64,000 nucleotides of DNA. It comes from Flavobacteriales bacterium (GTDB taxonomy: Bacteria; Bacteroidota; Bacteroidia; Flavobacteriales; Flavobacteriaceae). The notes under the pieces are model-generated. The model saw nothing but the letters and a program-made list of their open reading frames with translations, was not told the origin of the DNA and ran no database searches. Positions 1-7,613 of this stretch are shown one piece after another. Each line of letters begins with the position of its first letter. Within the stretch, counting starts at the first letter, position 1. Position numbers and translations under genes: made by a program. The DNA lies in the NCBI GenBank assembly GCA_027061855.1, contig JAMOVT010000008.1, positions 1 through 64,000 on the forward strand, given 5' to 3'.

Positions 1-79
1 CTACTGCTCTATCCCGCGATATATTCTTTATTATTTCAATTTCTTTTCAATTTCTGGTCCTGCGTCCGCCTTAGGCGGA

Positions 80-117
80 TATGAGCCCGACGAGCTACCT
101 ACTGCTCTATCCCGCGA
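80..117 (-). pseudogene. tRNA(fMet)-like 5' half, third copy
   Basis: Identical to the copy at 178-215. A fourth copy begins at 1-19 on the minus strand (CGCGGGATAGAGCAGTAG) and is cut by the window edge. Confidence 0.65.
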
Positions 118-177
118 TATATTCTTTATTATTTCAATTTCTTTTCAATTTCTGGTCCTGCGTCCGCCTTAGGCGGA

Positions 178-215
178 TATGAGCCCGACGAGCTACCTAC
201 TGCTCTATCCCGCGA
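178..215 (-). pseudogene. tRNA(fMet)-like 5' half, second copy
   Basis: Same segment as at 277-314 but with the D-loop/stem reading GGTAGCTC, which is closer to initiator tRNA. It is followed, in the minus direction, by the palindrome at 163-177 and by cgcaggaccag, which recalls a T-arm strand joined directly to an ACCA-like end. Confidence 0.65.
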
Positions 216-276
216 TATATTCTTTTATTATTTCAATTTCTTTTCAATTTCTGGTCCTGCGTCCGCCTTAGGCGGA

Positions 277-314
277 TATGAGCCCGACGAGCAACCTACT
301 GCTCTATCCCGCGA
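277..314 (-). pseudogene. tRNA(fMet)-like 5' half, promoter-proximal copy
   Basis: Read on the minus strand this begins with acceptor-like CGCGGGA, continues with a D-arm-like GAGC-AGTAGGTT-GCTC, and reaches an anticodon-stem-like TCGGG followed by loop CTCATAT containing CAT. That is the order and nearly the sequence of a bacterial initiator tRNA 5' half as I remember it. The expected CCCGA anticodon 3' strand, T-arm and 3' acceptor strand are missing and a GC-rich palindrome follows instead, so it cannot fold as a normal tRNA. This copy has GGTTGCTC where the other copies have GGTAGCTC. Confidence 0.7.
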
Positions 315-325
315 TGTTTGTGGTG

Positions 326-357
326 CAAATATACAACATTTTTAATAGCTTTGTCAA
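326..357 (-). promoter_or_regulatory. Strong Bacteroidota-type promoter reading into the tRNA-like array
   Basis: On the minus strand TTGACA (352-357) is followed after 18 bases by TATATTTG (326-333), which fits the Bacteroidota consensus TTG-N~19-TAnnTTTG. The first tRNA-like segment begins about 11 bases further on, so transcription should start almost exactly at its 5' end. It points away from the AsmA gene, so it can only serve the array or something beyond the left edge. Confidence 0.75.
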
Positions 358-394
358 GTTTTTATTTAATTTTTTATATTTATCAATTAAATTA

Positions 395-3202
395 TTAATT
401 ATCAGTATTCTTAGCTTTTAATAAAAGTTCGTTTGATTTATTTTGGGCGTTTTCTACCAGCATTTTAGCCTTTTGATCTGCTTCTTTTTCGATTTGTATA
501 GCTTTTTGATCAGCTTGTTCTATTAATTTTTTTGCAGCTTTCTGAGCTAATAATTTTTGGAATGAATTATCACCAGCTTTTTTAATCAGTTCATCTGCTT
601 GAATTTTTGCTTCTTTTCTGATTTTATCTGCCAAGGCTTTAGCTTCCGATTTGATTTTATCTGCTTGAACCTGCGCTTCCGCTACTAATTTTTCTCCTTG
701 TTTTTGTGCTTCGATTAAAGCTTTTTCTTTGGTGTCATCAATCACTTCATTTACTTTGTCAGTTATTAAATCTGTTACGACCTCAGTGGTGCTTTTTCCT
801 TCATAACCGGCAAAGACGGGTTTTACTTGAGGATGATTATAATCTCCTGTTATACGGAATTTCATTTTAATAACTTCCGGCAATATTCCTTGGTCCAATC
901 CATATTTTGATAAATTGCCGATGAGATTTTCCATAATTTTATTGGCATTTTTTCCTAATTTTTGTTTAGGAATATCCATTTCCATTAAGAAGTCTATTTT
1001 TCTTTCCAAGCTTACTTTTCCTTGAAATTTTGACTTCATTCCATTCATTTTAAAATCAAAAGGCTTGATTTGCAGATTTCCGTCTTCGATGACAAAATGT
1101 GCTTTTACTTTATCCACTTTGGGCTTTTTTAATTCATCAAGCTTCAAAAGATCTGCAATTTTTGTCAATACTTCTATTCCGGCAATATGTATGTTATCTG
1201 TTTCTAATAGTCCATTCAAATCGAGCGTGCTGAAAATAGGATTCATCTGGTTATCCAAATTCATTTTCATTTCAAGTAAGGAAAACAATTCTCCTTGTAT
1301 CTTTTGCAAGGCCGGGGCATAATAATTAAATGTACTGAGGCTGGAGGCGGTTTCCGGGATGGATACTTTATTCATTTCCATCTTTAAGCTTGAAACCGGT
1401 TCTTCTCCGGATGTGTCATAGGTACCGTTGAGGCTCATTTCGCCCCCGAAAGCTTTGGATAAAATAGTATTCAATATTGCCTTTTCATCCTTAACAATTA
1501 TATCACCCTTTACATTATTCAGCGTTAAATCTTTATATAATACTTTATTTGCCTGTCCTATGAAATGTACATCAATATTTTTGGGTATTTTAATTACACC
1601 CAAGCTATCAGATGCTTCTTGGGAGGACTCGGTATCCGTCATGAATTCATTCAAATCGAGAAATTGAGACAATAAAGTAAAATCGGCTTTTAAGGATTTG
1701 TCTTTTTTTAGGGCATAAGCCAAATAATTTTCTAATTTTCCTTTTATTTGGAGGTCGCTTTTTCCTATTTGTGATTGAAAATCAGTCACATCCAAATAAG
1801 CCGGTGTTACTTTCATATCGGCTTTTGGAATCTGTACTAAATAGGGGAGGGAGTCTGTTTTCATCTTCATATTTTTAAGATGAAATTCGCCGGAAGCTTT
1901 CATCTTTTCATATTGTTCTTTTTCTATCGAAGACATTCTTGCCAATAATTTAAAATCCGCATCGAGTATTCCTTTCATTTCTTGAATTCCGGATTTTTTG
2001 AGTTTTAATGCTTTTTGAACTTTATCAAAATCAATTTTTCCTTTAAAATTTGTATTTATCAAAGGGTCTGTCATTGGATTATTTACTTTCAAATATCCAT
2101 TTACAGGATTATCAGCAACAGAAAAACGCATTTGAGGAATTTCAATCACGGTTAGGTCCAAATCAGAACCACCGGGAAAATCCACAAGGGTTTTCATTTG
2201 TATATTATTTATGCTTTCCGGTACATCAGGATATTTTATTTGTCCGTTTTTAATAGAAAAATCAACACCATAAGCGGGATAATTTTTTTCATTGTAAATT
2301 CCTTTTACATAGCCTTTTAAAGAAGCTTCTCCTTTTGTTTGTATTTCCGGTAAATCCGGCATATAGGCAGGTGGAATCAAAGAAAGGAATTTTTTCAAAT
2401 TATTTTCTTCGGATTGGTAGTTTATATCCATTTTGATATCATCGCCTTGTAAATCAAAATACATATTGGAAATCAAGCCCAAATCATTAAATCTTGCTTT
2501 TATATCTTTCATTGTGTAGGTGCTGAAATCGTTAGTAATCAAAATATTACCGGATATGTCGGTTTTTACTTTGTTTAGATAATGAATATTATCAAATATT
2601 ACATCCAGACTTTGAACGGTAGCTTCGGTTGAATAGAGATATTGATTTTCTTTAAAATCTCCTTTCCCCGTTTGATTCAGGTTTTCTATATTCATTTTTA
2701 ATCCGAGGGAGCGGTCATCATAGGTGAGGTCAAGATCTTGTGTGGTCAATTGTTGGATTTTTAAATCAAAAGATCGATCCGTAGTACTTTCCTCACTATC
2801 GGGAGTTTCTTTCATTATATTATAATTGGCTGTTCCATCTTCTAACACAAGAATATGAAAGGCGGGATTTTTCAATCCGATTTTTTTGATTTCCAAATTT
2901 TCATCGGTAAACAATTTTTTAAAATCCAGACTCATCGTAAATTCGGGAATATTTGCCAATTGAATACTGTCAAAAGGTGAAAGACCGTCTACTGTAATCC
3001 CTTCTATACTGACGTGAAGATTAGGGAAATCCTTGAATAAGGATAAATCCACCTCTTTATAATCGACTTTTGCATTGACTTTTTTATTAATTTCCGCTTT
3101 CACATATCTATTAATTTTGTCTTTGTAAATGTATGGAAATGCGATAATTCCAATTAATAGCAAAAGGAAAATTCCGATAATTATACCCAGTATTTTTTTC
3201 AT
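395..3202 (-). CDS. AsmA-like inner-membrane-anchored protein with long coiled tail
   Basis: A 935-residue protein of the AsmA family, which in other bacteria influences outer-membrane assembly or lipid traffic; the exact role in Bacteroidota is unknown. One N-terminal membrane segment (residues ~4-26) is followed by a very long beta-rich periplasmic part. From residue ~811 to the end the sequence turns into alternating Lys/Glu/Ala/Gln heptad-like stretches (AEAQVQADKIKSEAKALADK and similar), predicting a long helix or coiled coil. The start is the ATG at 3202, with a -7 like TAACTTTG upstream at 3229-3236. It stands alone: divergent from the act operon and followed by the repeat array. Confidence 0.85.
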   Translation of the reverse strand: MKKILGIIIGIFLLLLIGIIAFPYIYKDKINRYVKAEINKKVNAKVDYKEVDLSLFKDFPNLHVSIEGITVDGLSPFDSIQLANIPEFTMSLDFKKLFTDENLEIKKIGLKNPAFHILVLEDGTANYNIMKETPDSEESTTDRSFDLKIQQLTTQDLDLTYDDRSLGLKMNIENLNQTGKGDFKENQYLYSTEATVQSLDVIFDNIHYLNKVKTDISGNILITNDFSTYTMKDIKARFNDLGLISNMYFDLQGDDIKMDINYQSEENNLKKFLSLIPPAYMPDLPEIQTKGEASLKGYVKGIYNEKNYPAYGVDFSIKNGQIKYPDVPESINNIQMKTLVDFPGGSDLDLTVIEIPQMRFSVADNPVNGYLKVNNPMTDPLINTNFKGKIDFDKVQKALKLKKSGIQEMKGILDADFKLLARMSSIEKEQYEKMKASGEFHLKNMKMKTDSLPYLVQIPKADMKVTPAYLDVTDFQSQIGKSDLQIKGKLENYLAYALKKDKSLKADFTLLSQFLDLNEFMTDTESSQEASDSLGVIKIPKNIDVHFIGQANKVLYKDLTLNNVKGDIIVKDEKAILNTILSKAFGGEMSLNGTYDTSGEEPVSSLKMEMNKVSIPETASSLSTFNYYAPALQKIQGELFSLLEMKMNLDNQMNPIFSTLDLNGLLETDNIHIAGIEVLTKIADLLKLDELKKPKVDKVKAHFVIEDGNLQIKPFDFKMNGMKSKFQGKVSLERKIDFLMEMDIPKQKLGKNANKIMENLIGNLSKYGLDQGILPEVIKMKFRITGDYNHPQVKPVFAGYEGKSTTEVVTDLITDKVNEVIDDTKEKALIEAQKQGEKLVAEAQVQADKIKSEAKALADKIRKEAKIQADELIKKAGDNSFQKLLAQKAAKKLIEQADQKAIQIEKEADQKAKMLVENAQNKSNELLLKAKNTDN

Positions 3203-3228
3203 AAGTCAAATAAAGTTTCTGTTTTATA

Positions 3229-3236
3229 CAAAGTTA
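3229..3236 (-). promoter_or_regulatory. -7 element for the AsmA-like gene
   Basis: TAACTTTG on the minus strand matches TAnnTTTG and lies 27 bases before the start codon. No clear -33 TTG is visible. Confidence 0.4.
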
Positions 3237-3358
3237 ACAAAATCGGTATTAAAAATCTATTTTTAAAAGGAAATGTTTTAGTAAATATAAGAGAAAATTG
3301 TATCTTTTATCACTTAGAAAAACGACCAGGAGGCTTTGTCTGCTTGTGCACTATCCGT

Positions 3359-3379
3359 TATTTAGAATGATTCTAAATA
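3359..3379. promoter_or_regulatory. 21-bp palindrome resembling a Fur-family operator
   Basis: A perfect inverted repeat with 10-base arms and one central base; its core is TTTAGAATGATTCTAAA. The arrangement (AT-rich arms around a single centre) is like operators of Fur/PerR-type regulators. It ends 11 bases before the -33 element of the act promoter (3391). The window itself encodes a Fur-family protein at 49496-49948. Which regulator binds is inference. Confidence 0.6.
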
Positions 3380-3390
3380 TCCCCTAACTA

Positions 3391-3420
3391 TTGATAAAAG
3401 TCATTTTTTGCCTATATTTG
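3391..3420 (+). promoter_or_regulatory. act operon promoter
   Basis: TTG at 3391-3393, 19 bases, then TATATTTG at 3413-3420: an almost ideal Bacteroidota promoter. It lies 77 bases upstream of the actA start codon, leaving an AT-rich leader of about 70 bases. Confidence 0.7.
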
Positions 3421-3496
3421 ACGAGCCAAAAAAATGTTAAAATTAAAATAATTTATACATTATAATATATTAATAAACTTAACTAAAAATAAACAT

Positions 3497-4495
3497 ATGA
3501 AAAAAAGTAAGATGTTTTTGGATGTTAGTCGGTTGAAGCATGCCGGTTTGATTTTATTGCTCTTTGTCGGCTTTTCATTTTCTGGAAATGCGATGGGGAG
3601 TAATTCTTTTTTAAGCGGACATACTTTAACGGTTTTTGCACAAGCAGGTCAAACGGGTGCAAAAGCGACTACAAAAAAAGCGGTAAAGAAGGAAGAGGCA
3701 AATGTTACGGCGGAATCTCGTCCTTATGACAAAATTGACCCTCAATTCAAAGGAATTGGCCCCGGAAACAACCGTATGAAATTCATTCTTTCGGTTGTGG
3801 TTTTATTATTGGCTTTCGGAGGAATGATTAAAGGAAAAGGAGCGGTCAAAAAAGTGTCGGGTATTGTCGCTTTGTTAGCTTTGGGAATGATTGGAAAAAT
3901 AACATATGTGGAGGCACGTGCATTGGGACGTCAACAAGGTTATGCTCCCGTGCAACCTATTTGGTTTTCACATAAAGTGCATGTGACTCAAAATAAAATC
4001 GATTGTGAATATTGTCATGTAGATGCGCGTACAAGCCGTCATGCGGGTGTGCCGAGTTTAAATGTATGTATGAACTGTCACAGTCAAGTAAAAGAAGGAA
4101 GTGTTTCCGGCAAGAAGGAGATTGCCAAAATATATGAGCACCTAGGTTTGGATCCTAATACTTTGGCAAAAGTAAAACCCGGGAAACCCGTTGAATGGGT
4201 TAAAGTGCATAACTTACCTGACCATGTATATTTCAATCATGCTCAACATGTGCAAGCAGGTAAGGTAGAATGTCAAGAATGTCATGGTCCAGTAGAAAAA
4301 ATGAACCGTGTTGTGGAATTCAAAGAGTTAGCTATGGGTGATTTCTGTTTGGATTGCCACAGAAAAAGAGGAATTGATACTTCAAACCCTTATTATAAGC
4401 ACTACAACTTCAAAAAATTAATGGAAGAAGAAGGAGTGGATAAAATAACCGTGGATAAAATAGGAGGAGCCGATTGTTCTTCTTGTCATTATTAA
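3497..4495 (+). CDS. actA: Alternative complex III subunit A, pentaheme cytochrome c
   Basis: Electron-carrying subunit of alternative complex III, a menaquinol oxidase that passes electrons to cytochrome c or directly to a terminal oxidase. Five CxxCH heme sites are visible: CEYCH (~170), CMNCH (~191), CQECH (~259), CLDCH (~284) and CSSCH at the extreme C terminus (~327). The N terminus has a hydrophobic segment (~15-32) and there are further ones at ~95-110 and ~121-133, so the heme part is membrane-anchored on the periplasmic side. It is the first gene of actABCDEF, with its own promoter and Fur-like site upstream. Confidence 0.93.
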   Translation: MKKSKMFLDVSRLKHAGLILLLFVGFSFSGNAMGSNSFLSGHTLTVFAQAGQTGAKATTKKAVKKEEANVTAESRPYDKIDPQFKGIGPGNNRMKFILSVVVLLLAFGGMIKGKGAVKKVSGIVALLALGMIGKITYVEARALGRQQGYAPVQPIWFSHKVHVTQNKIDCEYCHVDARTSRHAGVPSLNVCMNCHSQVKEGSVSGKKEIAKIYEHLGLDPNTLAKVKPGKPVEWVKVHNLPDHVYFNHAQHVQAGKVECQECHGPVEKMNRVVEFKELAMGDFCLDCHRKRGIDTSNPYYKHYNFKKLMEEEGVDKITVDKIGGADCSSCHY

Positions 4496-4522
4496 TAGTT
4501 TAAATTGAAAAAATATTTACAG

Positions 4523-7500
4523 ATGAAAAAATATTGGAGAAGTTTAGAAGAATTGGAAGCTATCAAGAAAGAGGGTGCATTGGAGCCCAGCATTGAGTTT
4601 CCTACCGACGGACTTTCGGAAGACGAAATAAAAAACAAATATGTTTCAAACCGTAGAGACTTTTTAAAATTATTAGGTTTCTCTACTGCTTATGCAGTGG
4701 CAGCTACCAGTTGTCAACAACCCGTTAGAAAAGTAATTCCCTATTTGCAAAGACCCGAAGAAGTTATTCCGGGAGTAGCAAATCATTATGCTTCTACTCT
4801 TTTTACTCCGGATGATTATGCTTCGGTAGTGGTAAAAGTAAGAGACGGAAGACCCATTAAAATTGAAGGAAATAAACTTTCAAAAATTACACAGGGAGGA
4901 ACAAATGCCCGTATGCAAGCGGCTGTTTTGGATCTTTATGATACTGCGAGATTACAACATCCACTTAAAGGCGGAAAGAAAACCACTTGGGAGGATGCAG
5001 ATAAAGAAATCACTGCCAAATTGGAAAAAATCGCAGGTGCGGGTCAAAAAATTATAATTTTGGCCAGTACGGTGATAAGCCCTTCAACCAAACAACTTTT
5101 TGAAGATTTCAAAGCCAAATATCCTACGGCTGAAGTAGTTTATTTGGATCCGGTTTCCTATTCGGCTATTATCGATGCGCATGAAGGAAGCTTTGGAAAA
5201 GCAGCCATTCCTTCCTATCATTTTGATAAAGCAAAAGTAATTGCCGGATTTAATGCCGATTTCTTGGGCACTTGGTTGTCACCCGTACAATTTGCTGCCG
5301 ATTATGCAAAAACACGTGATTTGACCAATGGCAAAAAAGAAATGTCTCGCCATTATCAATATGATACATTGATGACATTAACTGCCAGTAATGCAGATTA
5401 TCGTACCATCATCAAACCGGCACAAGAGAAAAAATTACTTATCAAACTTTATAATGAACTCGCCAAAGCCACAGGCAATGCCTCTTTAAAAGCCTTGGCA
5501 TGTGATATAGATATCGATAATTTAGTCAAAGACTTATTAGAGAATAAAGGACAATCCTTGGTTGTATCGGGCACCAATGATAAATCCATTCAGCTATTGG
5601 CTGCCGGCATTAATAATATGTTGGGTAACTACGGAAACACCTTGGATATTCAAAAAGAAACTTTACTCAAACAAGGTAGAGATGCACAAATCAAGCAAGC
5701 TTTTGATGATATGAAATCTGGTAAAGCTGCTGCTGCCATCTTTTATCATACAAATCCGGTTTATACTTGTCCCAATGGAGAAGATAAGGCGAAATTGATT
5801 GAAGGCTTAAAACTTTCTGTTTCTATTTCGGACAAAGAAGATGAAACAGCCAAACATACTCAGTATGTATTGCCGGATAATAATTTCCTTGAATCATGGG
5901 GAGATGCAGAACCTATTAAAGGAAGTTTTAGTTTGGCTCAACCTACCATTAATAAATTATGGGATACACGTCAAGCACAAGAAGGATTTATGAAATGGGC
6001 TGGAATACAAGGAACCTATTATGATTATTTGAAAAAATATTGGGAAGATAACATTTTACCCAAACCCGAAATTGAGAATGAAAACGAAGAAGAAGTAGCA
6101 CAAGAAATCAAAGACTTTGCAAGTGGTTGGATAAAAGCTCTTCAAGATGGAGTTTATGAAGTGGAAGTAACGGGAGATGCTCCTGTTTTCAATGCAGAAT
6201 ACATTACTGCCAATGAAGATAAAATTACTGCTTTCCAAAAACCCGAAGGTTTGCGTTTGAGTCTTTATGAATCTGTTCAACTCGGTTCCGGTCTCAATGC
6301 AAACAACCCTTGGTTACAAGAAATGCCAGATCCTATATCCAAAGTAACTTGGGATAATTATGTGGCTATTTCTCCAAAATTGGCCGAAGAAAAAGGTTTA
6401 AAAACAGAAGATGTAGTAAAAGTTAAATCCGGTAAAATAGAGGTGGAACTTCCTGTTCTCGTTCAACCGGGACAAGAAAAAAATACTGTAGCCATTGCTT
6501 TGGGATACGGACGTACAGCTGCCGGACCTATTGCAGATGAGACAGGTGGAGCCAATGCTGCCGTTTTCATTCAACACAAAGACGGATACAGACAATATAG
6601 CGATATTCCCGTGGAAATAAATGCTACCGGAAAAACCTATGAATTGGCTCAAACCCAAACCCATGATGTAATGGAAGGACGCGGGTCTATCATTGCCCGT
6701 GAAACTACCTTGAAAGAATGGCAAAAAAATCCGCATGCAGGAAATGAGGCACATGTTTTCTTTAAAGAGAAATTAGAACATGTTAATCTTTATAAAAAAG
6801 GATATAATGAAGACGATTATATTGGACATCACTGGGGATTAGCAATTGATTATAACAAATGTACCGGATGTAGTGCTTGTATTATAGCTTGTCAAGTGGA
6901 GAATAATATTGCTATTGTAGGAAAAGAGCAAGTACGCAAGCGTAGAAATATGCACTGGTTGAGAATCGACAGGTATTATTCAACAACAGAAGATAAATTA
7001 TATGCTCCGGTTGAAGAAAATCCCGAAGTATTTTATCAACCTGTGATGTGTCAGCACTGTGACAATGCTCCTTGTGAGAATGTTTGTCCGGTTGCGGCTA
7101 CTCCTCATACCGACGAAGGATTAAACAGTATGGCCTATAACCGTTGTATCGGAACCCGTTATTGTATGGCCAACTGTCCTTATAAAGTAAGAAGATTTAA
7201 CTGGTTTAACTTTGTAGAAGGAGGTGATTACAATTATCTTTTCAATGACGAAGTAAAACGTATGGTATTGAACCCTGATGTAGTTGTAAGACAAAGAGGG
7301 GTAGTAGAAAAATGTACTATGTGTGTGCAACGAATTCAAGAAGGAAAACTCAAAGCCAAAAATGAAGGAAGAGAATTACGTGACGGCGAAATTCAAGTGG
7401 CTTGTGAGCAAGCTTGTCCTTCAAATGCCATTGTGTTCGGTGACACGAATATGGAAGGTGCCAGAATTGTTCAATTATTCAAAGATGAACGTTCATACGG

Positions 7501-7588
7501 ATTATTGGAAGAATTAAAAACATTGCCCAGTGTAGTGTATATGACCAAAGTGCGTAATAAAGAAGAAGCACATCAAACTGAAGCTTAA
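4523..7588 (+). CDS. actB: Alternative complex III subunit B, molybdopterin-family/Fe-S fusion
   Basis: Large peripheral subunit of alternative complex III, 1021 residues from the ATG at 4523; a TTG six codons upstream is possible but less likely. A twin-arginine motif (NRRDFLKLLGF, ~43-53) followed by a Cys near residue 64 indicates Tat export. The first ~700 residues resemble molybdopterin oxidoreductases; in characterised ACIII complexes this domain carries no molybdenum. The C-terminal part holds ferredoxin-type cysteine clusters: CTGCSACIIACQ (~780), CQHCDNAPCENVCP (~843), CIGTRYCMANCP and the CTMC...CEQACP pair. It lies 27 bases after actA. Confidence 0.93.
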   Translation: MKKYWRSLEELEAIKKEGALEPSIEFPTDGLSEDEIKNKYVSNRRDFLKLLGFSTAYAVAATSCQQPVRKVIPYLQRPEEVIPGVANHYASTLFTPDDYASVVVKVRDGRPIKIEGNKLSKITQGGTNARMQAAVLDLYDTARLQHPLKGGKKTTWEDADKEITAKLEKIAGAGQKIIILASTVISPSTKQLFEDFKAKYPTAEVVYLDPVSYSAIIDAHEGSFGKAAIPSYHFDKAKVIAGFNADFLGTWLSPVQFAADYAKTRDLTNGKKEMSRHYQYDTLMTLTASNADYRTIIKPAQEKKLLIKLYNELAKATGNASLKALACDIDIDNLVKDLLENKGQSLVVSGTNDKSIQLLAAGINNMLGNYGNTLDIQKETLLKQGRDAQIKQAFDDMKSGKAAAAIFYHTNPVYTCPNGEDKAKLIEGLKLSVSISDKEDETAKHTQYVLPDNNFLESWGDAEPIKGSFSLAQPTINKLWDTRQAQEGFMKWAGIQGTYYDYLKKYWEDNILPKPEIENENEEEVAQEIKDFASGWIKALQDGVYEVEVTGDAPVFNAEYITANEDKITAFQKPEGLRLSLYESVQLGSGLNANNPWLQEMPDPISKVTWDNYVAISPKLAEEKGLKTEDVVKVKSGKIEVELPVLVQPGQEKNTVAIALGYGRTAAGPIADETGGANAAVFIQHKDGYRQYSDIPVEINATGKTYELAQTQTHDVMEGRGSIIARETTLKEWQKNPHAGNEAHVFFKEKLEHVNLYKKGYNEDDYIGHHWGLAIDYNKCTGCSACIIACQVENNIAIVGKEQVRKRRNMHWLRIDRYYSTTEDKLYAPVEENPEVFYQPVMCQHCDNAPCENVCPVAATPHTDEGLNSMAYNRCIGTRYCMANCPYKVRRFNWFNFVEGGDYNYLFNDEVKRMVLNPDVVVRQRGVVEKCTMCVQRIQEGKLKAKNEGRELRDGEIQVACEQACPSNAIVFGDTNMEGARIVQLFKDERSYGLLEELKTLPSVVYMTKVRNKEEAHQTEA

Positions 7589-7613
7589 CCAAATTTTTTA
7601 AAATCATTCAATT

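Larger units (their letters stand above)
1..315 (-). repeat. Tandem ~98-bp repeat array, three full units plus a partial one
   Basis: Three head-to-tail units lie at 1-98, 99-196 and 197-295, and a 20-base partial unit at 296-315 ends the array. Units 1 and 2 look identical; unit 3 has one extra T in its AT-rich part and a T-to-A change (gagcaac for gagctac). Each unit has a GC-rich half (palindrome plus tRNA-like segment, read on the minus strand) and an AT-rich half holding a short internal direct repeat (ttttcaatttc). The window begins inside the array, so more copies may lie to the left. There are no variable spacers, so it is not CRISPR. Confidence 0.95.

Noticed and set aside
80-314. 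Functional tRNA(fMet) genes
   Set aside because: The anticodon stem 3' strand, T-arm and acceptor 3' strand are absent in all copies; only the 5' half matches.
1-315. CRISPR array
   Set aside because: The units are repeated whole, with no variable spacers between short repeats.
4505-4522. TTG start for actB
   Set aside because: The ATG at 4523 gives the usual N terminus MKKYWRSLEEL and leaves a normal gap after actA.
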